Below are positions 21,307-22,962 of a DNA stretch of 22,962 bases, piece after piece. The notes under the pieces are model-generated. The model worked only from the letters and a program-made list of their open reading frames with translations. It had not been told where the DNA came from and did no database searches. A program made the translations under genes and the position numbers. The DNA comes from Pseudomonadota bacterium (lineage in GTDB: Bacteria; Pseudomonadota; Alphaproteobacteria; Sphingomonadales; Sphingomonadaceae). The stretch lies in contig JAFAEG010000082.1 in the NCBI GenBank assembly GCA_023424095.1, positions 1 to 22,962 of the forward strand, written 5' to 3'. Within the stretch, counting starts at the first letter, position 1. Each line of letters opens with the position of its first letter.

Positions 21307-22494
21307 ATGATTTCGTTCGACGAGGCGGTCGCGATCGCCGCCGGAGCCGCGCATCCGCTGGGAACCGAGCGGGTCGCGCTGCACGAAGCACAGGGCCGCG
21401 TGCTGCGCGAGGATGTTCGCGCCGCCGTCGCGTCGCCGCCCGGGGACGTGTCGGCGATGGACGGCTATGCGGTGCGGGAGGCGGACCTCGCGGACTTTCC
21501 ACTGCGCCTCCGGGTCGTTGGGGAAGCCTTCGCCGGTGCCGGCGCCGAGGTGCCGCTCCAAAGCGGAACCTGCATCCGCATCTTTACCGGCGCGCCGGTG
21601 CCCCCAGAGGCGGACCGCGTCGTGATCCAGGAAATGGTGCGGCGTGACGGCGACATGGTGGCGATCGAGGCACATCCGGGACCCGCGCGGCACATCCGCA
21701 AGCGCGGCTCGGACTTCGGCACGGGCGACCTGCTGGTCCCCGCCGGACGGAGGCTGGGCTATCGGGAGCTGGTCGCGATGGCGGGCGGCGACCATGCCGA
21801 GGTCGCCGTGGCGCGGCGTCCCCGGCTCTCTTTACTCAGCACCGGTGACGAGCTGGTGCCACCCGGCACGGCCGCCGGCGCGGGCGAGGCGACCCCGGAA
21901 AGCGTGTCCTATGGCGTCGCCGCCCTGGCCGAGACATGGGGCGCGGTGGTGGGCGGCCGGCGGCGGCTGCGCGATGACCTGCCGGCGATGGAGGAGGCTG
22001 CGGCGCGGGCCGTGCGCGATGCCGATCTGGTCGTTGTGACGGGCGGCGCGTCCGTCGGGGAAAAGGACTTCGCCAAGGCGATGTTCGCGCCGCTGGGGCT
22101 GGAATTGCTGTTTGCCAAGGTCGCGATCAAGCCCGGCAAGCCGGTCTGGCTCGGGCGGGCCGGCGGGCGAATCGTGCTCGGCCTGCCCGGCAACCCCACC
22201 TCGGCGCTGGTGACGGCGCGCCTGTTCCTCACGCCGCTGCTGGCCGGAATGACCGGCCGCGATCCCGCCGAGGCGCTGCGCTGGCGCACGCTGCCGCTTG
22301 CGGCGCCCGTCGGCCTCGTGGGCGACCGCGAGACCTTCGCGCGCGGCGTGGTCGCGGACGGCGCGGTGCGCATTCTCACCAACCAGGATTCGAGTGCTCA
22401 GAAGTCCCTGGCGGACTGCGACCTGCTCGTGCGGCTAGTGCCCGGAAGCGCCGGGATCGAAGCCGGGCACATGGTCGAGGTGCTGGACTTCTGA
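21307..22494 (+). CDS. moeA: Molybdopterin molybdotransferase
   Basis: MoeA inserts molybdate into adenylated molybdopterin. The 395-residue product has the full domain set: the GDVSAMDGYAVRE signature at residues 47-59, TGAPVPPEADRVV, RKRGSDFGTGDLLVPAGRRLG, the MoCF-binding segment LVVVTGGASVGEKDF and LPGNPTSALV, and a C-terminal beta domain (LTNQDSSAQKSLADCDLLVRLVPG). GGAG at 21299-21302 precedes ATG 21307. Its 3' end overlaps the convergent mobA by 60 bases. Confidence 0.96.
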   Translation: MISFDEAVAIAAGAAHPLGTERVALHEAQGRVLREDVRAAVASPPGDVSAMDGYAVREADLADFPLRLRVVGEAFAGAGAEVPLQSGTCIRIFTGAPVPPEADRVVIQEMVRRDGDMVAIEAHPGPARHIRKRGSDFGTGDLLVPAGRRLGYRELVAMAGGDHAEVAVARRPRLSLLSTGDELVPPGTAAGAGEATPESVSYGVAALAETWGAVVGGRRRLRDDLPAMEEAAARAVRDADLVVVTGGASVGEKDFAKAMFAPLGLELLFAKVAIKPGKPVWLGRAGGRIVLGLPGNPTSALVTARLFLTPLLAGMTGRDPAEALRWRTLPLAAPVGLVGDRETFARGVVADGAVRILTNQDSSAQKSLADCDLLVRLVPGSAGIEAGHMVEVLDF

Positions 22495-22962
22495 CGCTAG
22501 CCGGCGTTCGGCCTCGGCGCGGCCGGCTTCGTCGTTCACGTTGAAGAAGCCGTCCGGCGGGAAGGCGACCGCGACGAACCCCGCGGCCTCCGCGAAGCCG
22601 ACAAGGGAGCGCCTGCCCGTAGCGAGATAGGGGCCAAGCCGGTCCAGCGCCGCCACCTGCCACAGCGCGCAGGCCGGGTGGAGGTCCGGCCCGGTCGCGG
22701 GAACGGCGACGAGCCGGGTGCCGATCCCGGCGCGAAGGCGCGGGGCAAAGTCGGCCGGCAGGAAAGGGACGTCGCAAGGGACGGTCAGCGCGAATGCGCG
22801 ACCGGCGCCGCGCGCCGCCTCCAGCGCCGCTTTCAGCCCCGCCAGTGGCCCCGCCGTGCCGGCAACGTCGATTAGCAGCGGCAGGCCTGTTCCCGGCACC
22901 TGGCCGGGCTCCCGCACCGACAGGCGGACATCTTGCGACCAGCCGCGCGCCGCGCGCACGGC
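22435..22962 (-). CDS. mobA: Molybdenum cofactor guanylyltransferase, 5' end missing
   Basis: MobA joins GMP to the molybdenum cofactor to form the MGD used by DMSO-reductase-family enzymes. About 176 codons are present: GPLAGLKAALEAARGAG, the metal-site region LTVPCDVPFLPADFAPRLRAG, LHPACALWQV and the C-terminal FFNVNDEAGRAEAERR. The nucleotide-binding N-terminus (GGxSxRMGxDK) lies beyond the window; the frame stays open to the last base. Its presence suggests that the host uses MGD-type enzymes. It is convergent with moeA, with 60 overlapping bases. Confidence 0.93.
   Translation of the reverse strand, partial: AVRAARGWSQDVRLSVREPGQVPGTGLPLLIDVAGTAGPLAGLKAALEAARGAGRAFALTVPCDVPFLPADFAPRLRAGIGTRLVAVPATGPDLHPACALWQVAALDRLGPYLATGRRSLVGFAEAAGFVAVAFPPDGFFNVNDEAGRAEAERRLASEVQHLDHVPGFDPGASGH

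Overview
This is a high-GC window. Gene order and protein sequences point to an alphaproteobacterium, most likely a sphingomonad (Sphingomonadales). That rests on the aa3 oxidase cluster order, the DUF983-SURF1 pair, the CTTGTCGAAG-type inverted repeat at 8451-8525, and the DUF3489/DUF2924/serine-recombinase triplet. It is an inference from recalled gene neighbourhoods, not a database result. The first 35 bases are not genomic: they match the Nextera transposon-end sequencing adapter with one A missing. The left edge is therefore a true contig end, and coxB is cut there.

Region 1 (36-6987) is a cytochrome c oxidase cluster: coxB (subunit II, 5'-truncated), coxA (subunit I), a rho-independent terminator, an inserted VOC-family gene, ctaB (heme O synthase), a 59-residue membrane protein, ctaG (Cu chaperone), coxC (subunit III), a DUF983 zinc-ribbon membrane protein and a SURF1-type assembly factor. 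Most assembly genes overlap by ATGA junctions. Together they encode the three core subunits and much of the heme and copper insertion machinery.

Region 2 (6988-11994) is ordinary chromosomal housekeeping: an M16 zinc protease, a REP-like inverted repeat, an RlmI-like methyltransferase, a predicted lipoprotein, and a reverse-strand operon (a zincin-like metallopeptidase, then ccmA and ccmB of the heme exporter). After these come a pterin-4a-carbinolamine dehydratase and tRNA-Ser(GGA).

Region 3 (about 12000-19680) looks like an accessory island lying between tRNA-Ser and the molybdenum cofactor genes. It holds a large serine recombinase with its DUF2924 and DUF3489 partners (reverse strand) and a palindrome-rich 386-bp intergenic region. 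It also holds a protein with a PD-(D/E)XK-like nuclease signature, a probable secreted protein and a broken LysR-family remnant. Last comes an operon encoding a two-domain HTH+AbrB-like regulator, a ParB-domain/beta-class DNA methyltransferase and a DUF5681 protein. No tRNA-derived att repeat was found at the right end, so the borders are approximate.

Region 4 (19685-22962) starts with a small reverse-strand gene and continues with the molybdopterin genes moaD, moaE, moaB and moeA (forward, mostly overlapping) and the 3' part of a convergent mobA cut by the window end.

The most unusual material is in the island: the nuclease-like gene behind the palindrome cluster, the methyltransferase operon, and gene remnants including a LysR C-terminus broken by a 5-bp tandem duplication.
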